A DNA stretch of 64,000 nt from Streptomyces buecherae. GTDB taxonomy: Bacteria; Actinomycetota; Actinomycetes; Streptomycetales; Streptomycetaceae. Shown here piece by piece: positions 42,642 through 51,573 of this stretch (the first letter of the stretch is position 1; each line of letters begins with the position of its first letter). Under the pieces are notes generated by a model. The model was not told where the DNA came from and searched no databases. It saw only the letters and a list, made by a program, of their open reading frames with translations. The translations under genes and the position numbers were made by a program. The stretch spans positions 4,124,501-4,188,500 of the forward strand of contig NZ_CP060404.1 of assembly GCF_014295035.1 (NCBI RefSeq), in the 5' to 3' direction.

Positions 42642-45600
42642 TCGGTTCCTCCGGGCGGCCTGGCTTCGGGTCTGTCCCGTTCACGTTCCGGGGCGACGTC
42701 GTCGGTACGGGCGGTGTGCGGGTGGATGGTGTGTGGGTGGGTGGTGCGCGGGTGGGTGGTGTTGGTGCGAGCGGTGTGCGGGTGGTTGTTGTCGCTACGA
42801 GTGGTGTCGGTACGGGCCCTGGGTGGGGAACCTTCCGGCTGCTCGCGGACTGCCCCCTGCAGAGACGAGTCGGGCAGGGCGTGAGGTTGCTCGGCGACGG
42901 GTTCGGACGTGCGCGCGTGTGGAGTGGGGGCGCCGGTGGCCGGGGCGCCGGTGGCCGGGGCGCCGGTGGCCGGGGCGCCGGTGGCCGGGGTGTCGGTGGC
43001 CGGGGTGTCGGTGGCCGGGGTGTCGGTGGCCGGGGTGTCGGACGTGCGCGCGTCGGAGGTCGGGGCGTCGGGGGCGGGGAGGGTGGTGGTTCCGGGGGCC
43101 GAGTCGGAGCCGGGGGGTGGCCCGGAACTAGGGCCGGCATCGGGGCCCGGGGCGCGTTCGGGCAGGTGGTGGTGGGTGCCGGGCCAGTGGCCGACGCCGC
43201 CGGCACCCATCCACGGCAGGCCCAACACCTCGACCTCGTCGCCCCGCGCCACGCCCCCGGGCGGGATGACGGCCAACCCGTGCGCGACGGAGATGCCGCG
43301 CAACATCGCCGGCCCGCTGAAGTGCAGCGGCACCGCAGCCCCGGACCGGCGGCGCACCGGCACGAGGCGGGTGTCCCGGGGGTGCCAGGGCACCTCGTCG
43401 GCCAGCGGCAGCCACGTCGACGGGCCACCCGACCCGCCGGCCTCCCCCGACCGCCCGGCGGCCGGCCCGGCATCGGGACGCGGCCGAGCGGCGAGCGTAC
43501 GGAGCAACGGCTCGGCGAACGTCATCAGCCCGGACACGGCGGCCAGCGGGTTGCCCGGCAGCCCCACCAGGTGCCGGCGCCCGTCCAACCGGGCGAGCAG
43601 CATGGGATGGCCGGGGCGCACGGCGACCCCGTCCACCAGCAGATGGGCCCCGAGCTGTCGCAGTACGGGGTGGACGTGGTCCACCGGGCCGCCCGCCGTA
43701 CCGCCCGTGGTGATCACCAGATCGGCGGGGGACCGCTCGATGGCGATGCGCAACGCCGCCGCGTCGTCCCCCAGCCAACGGGTGGCCACCACGTCCGCGC
43801 CGAGCGCCTGGAGCCACGGCCCGAGCATCGGGCCCAGCGCGTCACGGATGAGCCCGTCGTGCGGCAGCCCCGAGCGCAACAACTCGTCGCCCAGCACCAA
43901 CACCTCGGCCCGTGGCCTGCGTACCGTCACCAACTCGTCGTACCCGGCCGCCGCCGCGAGCCCCAACACGGCAGGCGTCACCAGCGTCCCGGCCGGCAAC
44001 AACTGGTCGCCCCTGCCGCACTCCTGTCCCCTCGGCCGAATGTCCTGCCCATGCTGGACGGGATGCCCGGGCAAGGCATGGACCCAGCCGGCCTGGGTCT
44101 GGCCCCCGGACTGGGCGCGGGCCTGGTACTGGGCATGGGCCTGGTTTCGGGCTTGGGCCTGGCTGTGGACGTGGTCGCGGTCGTGGTCCGGCGGCGGGGC
44201 GTCGGGTCCCTGGGGTGGCGCGGACGGTTGGTGCGTCGCGGGGTCGGCATGGCGGCCGTCGCGCGTACGCGGGTGCTCGGGCTCGCCCGTACGCGGATGC
44301 GCGGACTCGCCCGTACGCGGGTGCTCGGGCCCGCCCGTAGCGGCGGCCAGGTCGGTGGTCCCGGGGGCCGGCTGGTCAGCGTGATGACCGCACGAGGAAT
44401 TGGACCACGACGAAGCCGCCCGCGCGCTCGGGCCCACCGTGCGCCCGTCCCGCTCCGTGCCGTGCTCGCTGCGCAGTACGGCGGTGGCCCCGGGCGGGGT
44501 CCTGGCGCCGGTGGCGATGCGTACCGCCTGGCCGTCCTCCAACGGCTCCGGCCGCGCGTGCCCCGCCAACACCCCACGGCCACGCGCCGGCAACCGCCAG
44601 GGCCCGGGGCCCGCGAGCGCCCAACCGTCCATGGCCGACGTGTCGAAGGGCGGCAGGTCGGTCAGCGCGGTCAACGGCTCCGCCAACACGCGTCCCAGCG
44701 CCTCACCCAACGGCGTCGGCGCCGCGGGCAACGGCGCACTCACCGCACGTACCGCTGCCGTACGAGCCCCCGCCCAACTCACGCTCCCCCTGTGCCCCCG
44801 GGAGTTGGCCACACCCGCGCGAACGCCTCCTGCCGCGGCATGCCCCGCGTCCGCCACGCGGCCCGCGCCGTCGCTGGCGGGCCCGGCACCCGCACCGTCG
44901 CCGACGGGGCCGGTGCTCGCCGAGGCGCCGGCCTCCCGCGTACGACTGCCGCCCACCGCGCAGTTGCCGACCCGCGCGGGACCAACGCTCTCGGCCGAGC
45001 CGGCCACCTGTGTCGGGCCGTCGGACGGGGCCGCGTTACCGGCCGGGGACGTGCCGGGCGGGGGCGAACTGTCGGTCGAGCTCGGGCTGCCGGCCGAGGT
45101 CGGGGCGTCGGCCGGGCCCGGGGTATCGGCCGAGCTCGGGCCGGGGGTCGAGGTCGGGCCGGAGGCCGGGGCCGGGTCGTCGCTAGGGCTGAGGTTGGTG
45201 GTCGAGCTGGGGTCGGCGGTCGGGCTGGGGTCGGCGTCGGCCTCGGCGGGGGCGGCCTCGCTGGTCGGCCCGGTTCGGGGGGCGGGCGCGCGCGGCGAGC
45301 TGGACGGGCTGGCGGCGGGCTGATCCGTACGACCGCCTCGGTCCGACACTGGGTACGGTTCGGCCGCCCGCTCCGGATCGGGGACGGTTCCGGGGTCGTG
45401 GTCGAGGTCGTGGTCGAGGTCGGGGCCAGCACCGGAGACAGGGTCCGGATCGGAACCAGGGCCGGAGGCGGGGTCGGGGTCGGTCACGCCGTTCGGCCGT
45501 CGCGGGACGGCGTACGGCTCAGCGCTCCGCCGCTCCCTCGGCCGTACGGCCCGGCCCGAGGCCGCCACGGCGAGCGCCTCGTCCGTCGCGCGGTCCAGCG

Positions 45601-45652
45601 CCGCTTCGGCGCTCTCGTCGCCCGCCGAGCCCGCCCGTTGTCGACCGCTCAT
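42638..45652 (-). CDS. moeA: Molybdopterin molybdenumtransferase MoeA with three giant disordered insertions
   Basis: 1004 residues against about 400-450 for normal MoeA, which inserts molybdate into adenylated molybdopterin. Core motifs are intact: FDTSAMDGWAL near 332, ITTGGTAGGPVDH near 646 and the GLPGNPLAAVSG box near 695. Three low-complexity blocks surround them: N-terminus 1-290 (Pro/Ser/Asp/Gly/Ala), a block at about 407-537 inside domain II (HPRTGE and QAQARNQAHAQ repeats, between LRSEHGTERDG and HGQDIRPRGQE), and a tail from about 837 (PATDT/PATGA repeats, then TTHPH/RT repeats). Frame and stop-codon context stay intact, so it looks expressed. ATGA overlap with mobA, GTGA overlap with the K+ channel. 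Confidence 0.85.
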   Translation of the reverse strand: MSGRQRAGSAGDESAEAALDRATDEALAVAASGRAVRPRERRSAEPYAVPRRPNGVTDPDPASGPGSDPDPVSGAGPDLDHDLDHDPGTVPDPERAAEPYPVSDRGGRTDQPAASPSSSPRAPAPRTGPTSEAAPAEADADPSPTADPSSTTNLSPSDDPAPASGPTSTPGPSSADTPGPADAPTSAGSPSSTDSSPPPGTSPAGNAAPSDGPTQVAGSAESVGPARVGNCAVGGSRTREAGASASTGPVGDGAGAGPASDGAGRVADAGHAAAGGVRAGVANSRGHRGSVSWAGARTAAVRAVSAPLPAAPTPLGEALGRVLAEPLTALTDLPPFDTSAMDGWALAGPGPWRLPARGRGVLAGHARPEPLEDGQAVRIATGARTPPGATAVLRSEHGTERDGRTVGPSARAASSWSNSSCGHHADQPAPGTTDLAAATGGPEHPRTGESAHPRTGEPEHPRTRDGRHADPATHQPSAPPQGPDAPPPDHDRDHVHSQAQARNQAHAQYQARAQSGGQTQAGWVHALPGHPVQHGQDIRPRGQECGRGDQLLPAGTLVTPAVLGLAAAAGYDELVTVRRPRAEVLVLGDELLRSGLPHDGLIRDALGPMLGPWLQALGADVVATRWLGDDAAALRIAIERSPADLVITTGGTAGGPVDHVHPVLRQLGAHLLVDGVAVRPGHPMLLARLDGRRHLVGLPGNPLAAVSGLMTFAEPLLRTLAARPRPDAGPAAGRSGEAGGSGGPSTWLPLADEVPWHPRDTRLVPVRRRSGAAVPLHFSGPAMLRGISVAHGLAVIPPGGVARGDEVEVLGLPWMGAGGVGHWPGTHHHLPERAPGPDAGPSSGPPPGSDSAPGTTTLPAPDAPTSDARTSDTPATDTPATDTPATDTPATGAPATGAPATGAPATGAPTPHARTSEPVAEQPHALPDSSLQGAVREQPEGSPPRARTDTTRSDNNHPHTARTNTTHPRTTHPHTIHPHTARTDDVAPERERDRPEARPPGGTE
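42931..43035 (-). repeat. 15-bp tandem repeat, seven units, in the moeA tail
   Basis: Four copies of CGCCGGTGGCCGGGG followed by three of TGTCGGTGGCCGGGG (plus strand). It encodes PATGA and PATDT pentapeptides; 15 is codon-neutral, so copy number could vary without frameshift. Confidence 0.9.
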
Positions 45653-46593
45653 TCCGCTGACCGCTCCGCGTCCCCGGTGATGCCGGGGCCCTCGGGTCCA
45701 CCCCCACCCGGAACCACGGGCCCCGGCGCCTCGCCATTCGCCGCGTCGGGTACGGCCGGCGGCGACTCGGCGCCCTCCCGCGCCCAGCGCGCCGCGAGCG
45801 CGACCGCCTTACGGGTTGCCTCAGCCACCGCCTCCGGGCCCGCGTCGGCGGCGCGCCCGGCCGCGTAGCCCACGAGGAAGGTGGTCAGTGGCGCGGCGGG
45901 ACGTGCCACGCCGTGTGCCGCGTCCCTGGCCAGGTCGAGCAGGGCCGCCGCGTCGACGTCGAGGTCGATACCGAGTTCCGCTTTGACTGTGTCGATCCAT
46001 TCATCCAGCACACGGCCATGCTCCCTGATCCGCGCCCGGGCGACGCCCACCGCGTCCCAGGTGTCGCAGTCGAACGCGGCAGCCGCGTGCTGGCGCAATC
46101 CGCGCAGCCGCAGCTCACCGGTCAACAACCGGAGCGGCAACCCGGACAGGCGGCCGTGTTCGGCGTACAGCAGGCCCAGCTCGCGGTGCAACGCCTCGGC
46201 CCGGTAGGCGGCGGCGAGCGGCTGCCCCCGCCCCTGCCCGTCGATGAGCTGCGCCCCCTCGTGGTCGGGCGGAATGGCGACCAGGTCCCGCACCGTCCCG
46301 GCCGTCATGAACGGCAGGTCCGCCGAGAGCACGAGCACCGTCCCCGCCGTCGTCTCCCGTACCCCGGCCGCGAGCCCCGCCACCGGCCCACCCCCCGGCG
46401 GCTCCTCGCGCACCCAGTGGACCGGTCGCACCGTCGGCCGGCGCGGGCCCACCACGACCGTGCGCCGCGCGTCCCGACACGCGCCGAGCACTCTGTCGAG
46501 CAGCGAACGCCCCCCGACCTGGAGGGATGGCTTGTCCGCTCCCCCGAGCCGCCGCGCCGCGCCGCCGGCCAGCACCACGGCGTCGTACGTCAC
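45649..46593 (-). CDS. mobA: Molybdenum cofactor guanylyltransferase-like protein fused to DUF6457
   Basis: 314 residues. Nucleotidyltransferase domain 1-190: LAGGAARRLGGADKPSLQVGG (nucleotide loop and Lys), EEPPGGGPVAGLAAG, and VLSADLPFM with the metal Asp; this is the MobA pattern that attaches GMP to molybdopterin. Residues about 195-280 match DUF6457, a small helical domain (LDEWIDTVKAELGIDLDVDAAALLDLARDAAHGVARPAAPLTTF) often fused in Streptomyces. The tail is Gly/Pro-rich. First gene of mobA-moeA-channel; a C-rich, possibly G-quadruplex-forming leader precedes it. Confidence 0.82.
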   Translation of the reverse strand: MTYDAVVLAGGAARRLGGADKPSLQVGGRSLLDRVLGACRDARRTVVVGPRRPTVRPVHWVREEPPGGGPVAGLAAGVRETTAGTVLVLSADLPFMTAGTVRDLVAIPPDHEGAQLIDGQGRGQPLAAAYRAEALHRELGLLYAEHGRLSGLPLRLLTGELRLRGLRQHAAAAFDCDTWDAVGVARARIREHGRVLDEWIDTVKAELGIDLDVDAAALLDLARDAAHGVARPAAPLTTFLVGYAAGRAADAGPEAVAEATRKAVALAARWAREGAESPPAVPDAANGEAPGPVVPGGGGPEGPGITGDAERSAE

Positions 46594-46967
46594 CCGTCCA
46601 CCCGTTCACCCGTCATGCCCCGAGTATGGCCGCCCCCGCCCCCACACCCCACGGAAACCACCCAACCCACCCCAACCACTGCCGGTCTCGCCGCCACCCC
46701 TCCCACACCCGCCTCCCAGCCACCCACCCCACACCCACCCGCTGCCCAACGCCCACCCCCACCCAGCCCCGTTCGCCAACCTTCCCCGTGCTCACCCCCA
46801 CGCCCGCCCGGGCCCGAGCGCCCCATCGCCGCGTCCGAGCCCCGCAGTGGGCCCCCACCACTCACCCAGGGGCCCACCCACCCCACCGCACCACCAACCC
46901 GCGCCTCACTCACCCACGCACGTCGCTCACTCACGTACGCCGTTCACCCACGCAGGTCGCTCACCCG
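46594..46967. other. C-rich strand-asymmetric spacer (possible G-quadruplex leader)
   Basis: The plus strand is extremely C-rich and G-poor (repeated CCACCC, CCCACC). On the minus strand, the mobA leader, 46631-46678 holds GGGG-T-GGG-TT-GGG then GTGGGG, able to form a quadruplex. Near 46905-46965 there are three imperfect 17-bp repeats of the CACCCACGCAGGTCGCT type. An open frame on the minus strand here is only a by-product of the composition. Confidence 0.55.
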
Positions 46968-48692
46968 CTACACCGTGCGCAGCAACACCGCCGGTTGCTC
47001 GACGCAGTCGGCCACGTAGCGCAGGAACCCGCCGGCGGTGCCGCCGTCGCACACCCGGTGGTCGAAGGTCAGCGAGAGCTGCACGACGCGGCGTACCGCC
47101 AGCTCACCACGGTGGACCCAGGGCCGGTCCGCTATGCGCCCCACTCCGAGCATCGCCGCCTCGGGGTGGTTGATGATCGGGGTGGAACCGTCCACTCCGA
47201 ACACCCCGTAGTTGTTGAGCGTGAAGGTGCCACCGGTCAGCTCGGCCGGGGTGAGCCGCCCCGCCCGTGCGCTCTCCGTGAGCCGCGCGAACTCCGCCGA
47301 CAGTTCCACCGCGTCCCGCAGGTGCGCGTCGCGTACGACGGGAACCATGAGGCCACGGTCGGTCTGGGCGGCGAAGCCCAGGTGCACCTCGGGGAGCCGG
47401 ACGATCTCGCGGGCCTCGGTGTCCACCGTTGAGTTCAGCTCGGGGTACCGGGCGAGCGCGGCCGTGCAGATCCGCGCCAACACGGCGAGCAGCGAGACCT
47501 TGGGATCGCCGGCCGCGTTCATCGCGGCGCGGGCCGCGAGGAGTTCGGTCGCGTCGGCGTCGACCCAGCAGGTCGCCTCGGGGATCTCCCGACGGCTGCG
47601 GGACAGCTTCTCGGCCACGGCCCCGCGCACCCCGCGCAGCGGTATCCGCTCCGCCTCCCGGGCGCCGGCCAGGCCGCCCCCGCGCGCCAGCGCCCCGGAC
47701 GCGCCGACCACCTGGGCCGACGGCTGCCGCTCCGGGCTCGCGACGGTTCCACGCGCCGCCGCCGACGACGCCGATCCCGCCAACGCAGCCGACGCCGACG
47801 GGGCCGTACCGGCCTCCGCACGCTCCCGCTCCGAGCGTTCCGCGTTACTCGACGCCACGGTCATCCGCGCTATCGCCCGCTCCACATCCGAGCGCAGGAT
47901 CAGCCCATCGCGCCCGGAGCCCACCACGTCACCCAGGTCCAACCGGTGTTCCCGGGCCAGCCGTCGCACCAGCGGTGAGATCACCGGTGTCGGCCGCCCG
48001 GACGCCTGCGCGTCGCCGTCCGTATCACCAGACGCGCCGCCGTCCGTACCGCCAGACGCACCGCCACCGACCGCCGCCGACCCGCGCGTGCTCGCCGTGG
48101 TCGCTGCGCCCACCACGGCCGTCGCGGACGCGGCAGCCGTCGTTTCCGCCCCGCCCTCTCGCTGCGCGCCGACCGTGCCCGCTCCGGCTCCCACCGCCTC
48201 GGTCGCACGTCGCGCGGAGGTGCCCAGCGGCGCGGCGCGCAGTCGCCGTCGGCGTGCCGCCGGGGCTCCGGTCCCGTACCCGACCAGTACGTTTCCCGAC
48301 CCCTCCGAGTCGCCCTCGCCGCCGCGCGCCGGGGCGCCCGCACCGCCGCCGTCGCCGGCGCGGACGCCCGCCGGACTGGAACCCGTCGAATCCGCCGCCC
48401 CTGCCGGGCCCCTGCCTTCGGTGTCCGGGTCGGGCCCTTCGGACGGGTCGCCCACCGCCACCGTCAGGAGGGCCGCGCCGACCGGCAGTTCCGAGCCCTC
48501 CTCGCCGAACCTCGCGGTGACCACGCCCCCGTACGGGCAGGGCACCTCCACCATGGCCTTCGCGGTCTCGACCTCGACCACCGGCTGGTCGACCGCCACC
48601 ACGTCGCCGACGGCCACCAGCCATCGCACGATCTCCGCCTCGGTCAGCCCTTCTCCCAGGTCGGGGAGGGCGAATTCGCGCACCACCGCCAT
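46968..48692 (-). CDS. bkdC2: Branched-chain 2-oxoacid dehydrogenase E2, copy 2
   Basis: 574 residues, longer than copy 1 (494) because of expanded Gly/Ala/Thr linkers. Lipoyl domain with Lys45 in ETAKAMVEV; binding domain VISPLVRRLAREHRLDLGDVVGSGRDGLI near 240; catalytic domain with VWHRGELAV-like and HRVCDGG active-site strand near the end. The ATG at 48692 overlaps the bkdB2 stop by one base (TGATG). It acts with the E1 subunits encoded upstream and a shared E3. Confidence 0.9.
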   Translation of the reverse strand: MAVVREFALPDLGEGLTEAEIVRWLVAVGDVVAVDQPVVEVETAKAMVEVPCPYGGVVTARFGEEGSELPVGAALLTVAVGDPSEGPDPDTEGRGPAGAADSTGSSPAGVRAGDGGGAGAPARGGEGDSEGSGNVLVGYGTGAPAARRRRLRAAPLGTSARRATEAVGAGAGTVGAQREGGAETTAAASATAVVGAATTASTRGSAAVGGGASGGTDGGASGDTDGDAQASGRPTPVISPLVRRLAREHRLDLGDVVGSGRDGLILRSDVERAIARMTVASSNAERSERERAEAGTAPSASAALAGSASSAAARGTVASPERQPSAQVVGASGALARGGGLAGAREAERIPLRGVRGAVAEKLSRSRREIPEATCWVDADATELLAARAAMNAAGDPKVSLLAVLARICTAALARYPELNSTVDTEAREIVRLPEVHLGFAAQTDRGLMVPVVRDAHLRDAVELSAEFARLTESARAGRLTPAELTGGTFTLNNYGVFGVDGSTPIINHPEAAMLGVGRIADRPWVHRGELAVRRVVQLSLTFDHRVCDGGTAGGFLRYVADCVEQPAVLLRTV

Positions 48693-49771
48693 CAGTGAGC
48701 ACCCCCCGCGATGCGCTCGGCCCCGCCCCGACCGGGCTCGGACGTCCAGTCGGCCTCCCACTGGAGACGCGCCACCGCGTCCAACACCCGGTCCACGCCC
48801 GGCAGGTGGTGCCGCTCCAACATCGGCGGCGGGTACGGGAGGTCGAACCCCGCGACCCGCAGCACCGGCGCTTCCAGGTAGTGGAAGCACCGCTCGGTGA
48901 TCCGGGCGGCGATCTCCCCGCCGGGGCCGCCGAACCCGGTGGACTCGTGGACCACCACCGCGCGCCCGGTGCGGCGCACCGACGCGCACACCGTCTCGTC
49001 GTCGAACGGCACCAGCGAGCGCAGGTCAACGACCTCCAGGTCCCAGCCTTCGGAGCGCGCCGCCTCGGCCGCCTCAAGGCAGACCGGGACCGAGGGCCCA
49101 TAGGTGATCAGGCTGGCGCTGCGGCCCGCGCGCCGCACGACCGCGCGACCGATCGGAGCGACCTGCTCCGGCTGCTCCGGCGACCAGTCGGCCTTCGACC
49201 AGTACAGCCGTTTCGGCTCCAGGAAGACCACCGGGTCATCGGACGCGATGGACGCGCGCAGCAGGCCGTACGCGTCGGCGACGGTCGCCGGTGTCACCAC
49301 GTGCAGACCGGGCGTGGCCATGTAGTACGCCTCGGACGAGTCGCTGTGGTGCTCGACGCCACCGATGCCGCCGCCGTACGGGATACGGATGGTCAGCGGC
49401 ATCGGCATGGCACCCCGGGTGCGGTTGCGCATGCGCGAGACGTGGCTGATCAACTGCTCGAACGCGGGATAGGCGAAGGCGTCGAACTGCATCTCCACGA
49501 CCGGCCGCAGCCCGTACATCGCCATCCCGATCGCCGTGCCCAGGATGCCGGCCTCGGCCAGCGGGGTGTCGGTGCAGCGCTCCTCACCGAACTCCTTCAC
49601 CAGCCCGTCGGTGATCCGGAAGACGCCGCCGAGGCTGCCGACGTCCTCGCCCATCACGTGCACCGTGGGGTCCTCGGTCATGGCGTCGCGCAGCGCGCTG
49701 GTCAACGCCTGCGCCATGCTCGCGGGCTTGCGCCCCGCCTTGCGGGTGGTGGGGATGGCCGCGGTGGTCAT
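48692..49771 (-). CDS. bkdB2: Branched-chain 2-oxoacid dehydrogenase E1 beta subunit, copy 2
   Basis: 359 residues. Same landmarks as copy 1: MGEDVGSLGGVFRITDGL, RIPYGGGIGGVEHHSDS, and LRVAGFDLPYPPPMLERHHLPG; the C-terminus is extended by about 20 residues (TSEPGRGGAERIAGG). The ATG at 49771 has a strong GAGGAGGAA site and overlaps the bkdA2 stop by ATGA. The two E1 beta proteins are clearly paralogous but not recent duplicates. Confidence 0.9.
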   Translation of the reverse strand: MTTAAIPTTRKAGRKPASMAQALTSALRDAMTEDPTVHVMGEDVGSLGGVFRITDGLVKEFGEERCTDTPLAEAGILGTAIGMAMYGLRPVVEMQFDAFAYPAFEQLISHVSRMRNRTRGAMPMPLTIRIPYGGGIGGVEHHSDSSEAYYMATPGLHVVTPATVADAYGLLRASIASDDPVVFLEPKRLYWSKADWSPEQPEQVAPIGRAVVRRAGRSASLITYGPSVPVCLEAAEAARSEGWDLEVVDLRSLVPFDDETVCASVRRTGRAVVVHESTGFGGPGGEIAARITERCFHYLEAPVLRVAGFDLPYPPPMLERHHLPGVDRVLDAVARLQWEADWTSEPGRGGAERIAGGAH

Positions 49772-50907
49772 CGTTCCTCCTCCGCGTCGAGCTCGGCGTC
49801 GAGCTCCGCACGCAGTTGGGCCGCCTGCTCCTGCAGTTGGCTCGTCTTCTCGGCGTACACGTGCGCGAACAGGTCCATCGGGTCGAGCGCGGCGTCCGCG
49901 TTCATGCGCTCGCGGAGCCTGGCGGCCATCTGTTCGGCCGCGTCGCGCGCTTCGGTTATCACGTCGTCCGTCAGCAGGCCGCGCGATCGCAGCTCGTGTT
50001 CGAGGAGTTCGATCGGGTCGTGCGCGCGCCACGCCTCCACCTCGGCGTCCGTGCGGTAGCGGGTGGCGTCGTCGGCGTTGGTGTGCGCCTCCACGCGGTA
50101 GGTCACGGCCTCGATCAGGGTGGGCCCGCCGCCCGTACGCGCCCGCTCGACGGCCTCGGTCAGCACCTCGTGCATGGCGACGGCGTCGTTGCCGTCGACG
50201 AGGCGGCCGGGGATGCCGTACCCCACGCCCTTGTGGGCGAGGGACGGCGCCGCGGTCTGCTTGGCCAGCGGCACGGAGATCGCGAAGCCGTTGTTCTGTA
50301 CGAGGAAGACGACGGGCGCCCGCCAGACGGCGGCGAAGTTCAGCGCCTCGTGGAAGTCGCCCTCGCTGGTGCCCCCGTCGCCGACCATGGCCAGGGCGAC
50401 CACGTCATCGCCCTTGAGGCGCGCCGCGTGCGCCAGCCCCACGGCGTGCGGCAGTTGGGTGGCCAGCGGCGTGCACAGCGGCGCCACCCGGTGTTCGCCC
50501 GGGTCGTAGCCGGTGTGCCAGTCGCCGCGCAGCAGCGTCAGCGCCTCCACCGGGTCGACCCCGCGGGCGATGACCGCGAGGGTGTCCCGGTAGCTGGGGA
50601 AGAGCCAGTCCTGGTCGGCGAGGGCGAGGCCCGCGGCGATCTCGCACGCCTCCTGACCGGTGGAGGAGGGGTAGACGGCCAGCCTGCCCTGCCGGGTCAA
50701 CGCCGTGGCCTGCGCGTTGTACCGACGGCCACGCACCAACTCGGCGTAGAGCCGCAACAGCAACCCCGGATCGGCGTCGGCCACGGCGTCCGTGCCCAGG
50801 AGCCGATACGGCTCCGCGTCGGGGAGCAAGGGCGCGGGGTCGGTACGAGGCTGCCAGGCCGGTGGCGGGGTGGGCCGGTAGGAGCCGGGCTGCTCAAGGA
50901 CCGTCAT
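49768..50907 (-). CDS. bkdA2: Branched-chain 2-oxoacid dehydrogenase E1 alpha subunit, copy 2
   Basis: 379 residues. The ATG at 50907 follows GAGGAGGTG; an in-frame ATG at 50934 lacks a site. Thiamine motif GDGGTSEGDFHEALNFAAVWRAPVVFLVQNN present; YRVEAHTNADDATRYR loop near 275; acidic Glu-rich C-terminus. First gene of bkdA2-B2-C2. Its promoter region, shared with bkdR, holds a TetR-type palindrome (50964-50977) also found before paaH/paaN and paaA, plus paired DnaA-box-like elements. Confidence 0.9.
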   Translation of the reverse strand: MTVLEQPGSYRPTPPPAWQPRTDPAPLLPDAEPYRLLGTDAVADADPGLLLRLYAELVRGRRYNAQATALTRQGRLAVYPSSTGQEACEIAAGLALADQDWLFPSYRDTLAVIARGVDPVEALTLLRGDWHTGYDPGEHRVAPLCTPLATQLPHAVGLAHAARLKGDDVVALAMVGDGGTSEGDFHEALNFAAVWRAPVVFLVQNNGFAISVPLAKQTAAPSLAHKGVGYGIPGRLVDGNDAVAMHEVLTEAVERARTGGGPTLIEAVTYRVEAHTNADDATRYRTDAEVEAWRAHDPIELLEHELRSRGLLTDDVITEARDAAEQMAARLRERMNADAALDPMDLFAHVYAEKTSQLQEQAAQLRAELDAELDAEEER

Positions 50908-50963
50908 GTCGAGCACCTCCTCATGGGGCTGCATCCGAGTGCGCGGTGTGACGCGCCTCCCCT

Positions 50964-50977
50964 ACCGATTGTTCGGT
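50964..50977. promoter_or_regulatory. ACCGA-N4-TCGGT palindrome (putative TetR/PaaR operator), bkdA2/bkdR
   Basis: ACCGATTGTTCGGT, 57 bases upstream of bkdA2. The same arms and spacing occur at 54555-54568 and 61433-61446, both in phenylacetate gene promoters. Confidence 0.6.
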
Positions 50978-51010
50978 CGCCTCGGCATTTTGGCTACATG
51001 CGGGCCTAGC

Positions 51011-51034
51011 CTGTGGACAAACGGTTATCCACAG
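51011..51034. promoter_or_regulatory. Inverted pair of DnaA-box-like elements
   Basis: CTGTGGACAA (51011-51020) and TTATCCACAG (51025-51034) face each other with four bases between. Both fit DnaA-box consensus. They sit between the TetR-type palindrome and bkdR. Confidence 0.65.
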
Positions 51035-51078
51035 CCTGAGATAAACGCAGGGCGTCCATGGAGGGGAGGCGAGACCGC

Positions 51079-51573
51079 ATGTCAGACGAACAGATGGCCA
51101 ATCCGAGCGAGCTGCCACCGGCACGGCCACTCGACCCGATCGACCGCGACATTCTGCGGATGCTGCGAACGGACGGTCGCGCCTCCGTACGTTCCGTGGC
51201 CGAACGCGTACACATCTCGCGGGCCAACGCCTACGCGCGCATCAACCGGCTCATCGACGACGGCGTCATACGCGGCTTCAGCGCCCGCATCAACCAGGAG
51301 CGGGCGGGCCAGGGCGCCTCCGCGTACATCACCCTCAAGATCGTGCAGAACTCCTGGCGTACCGTCCGCGAAAAGCTGCAAGAGCTGCCGGGCACCGCGC
51401 ACATCGCCCTGGTCAGCGGCGACTTCGACGTACTGCTGCTGGTCCACACACCCGACAACCGCGCCCTGCGCGAACTGGTCCTCACCCGCATCCAGGCCAT
51501 ACCGGAGGTCCTCGGCACCCGCACGCTGCTGGTCTTCGAGGAGACCGACCTGGGCCTGGACACGGAACTCTGA
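51079..51573 (+). CDS. bkdR: Lrp/AsnC family regulator BkdR
   Basis: 164 residues. N-terminal helix-turn-helix (DPIDRDILRMLRTDGRASVRSVAERVHISRANAYARINRL) and C-terminal RAM/AsnC ligand domain (YITLKIV, HIALVSGDFDVLLLVHTPDN). It sits divergent to bkdA2, the arrangement I recall for S. coelicolor bkdR, where it controls the bkd operons. The ATG at 51079 has GGGGAGG in place; an ATG at 51058 would add seven residues. Confidence 0.88.
   Translation: MSDEQMANPSELPPARPLDPIDRDILRMLRTDGRASVRSVAERVHISRANAYARINRLIDDGVIRGFSARINQERAGQGASAYITLKIVQNSWRTVREKLQELPGTAHIALVSGDFDVLLLVHTPDNRALRELVLTRIQAIPEVLGTRTLLVFEETDLGLDTEL

Noticed and set aside
42931..43035. CRISPR-like array
   Set aside because: Units of 15 bp are contiguous without spacers and lie in frame within moeA; no cas genes.
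42716..45868. Open frame of 1050 codons on the plus strand opposite moeA
   Set aside because: It mirrors the repetitive moeA gene; composition (Gly/Arg/Val repeats) follows from GC-rich antisense DNA, no domain is present, and moeA has overlapping operon neighbours on the minus strand.
46590..46934. Open frame on the minus strand upstream of mobA (Gly/Trp/Val-rich)
   Set aside because: Explained by the G-rich composition of that strand; no ribosome site, no family resemblance.
51095..51125. Fourth CCAATCC promoter-like word, in the bkdR start region
   Set aside because: It lies inside the bkdR coding sequence, and no CGAA core occurs at the required distance.
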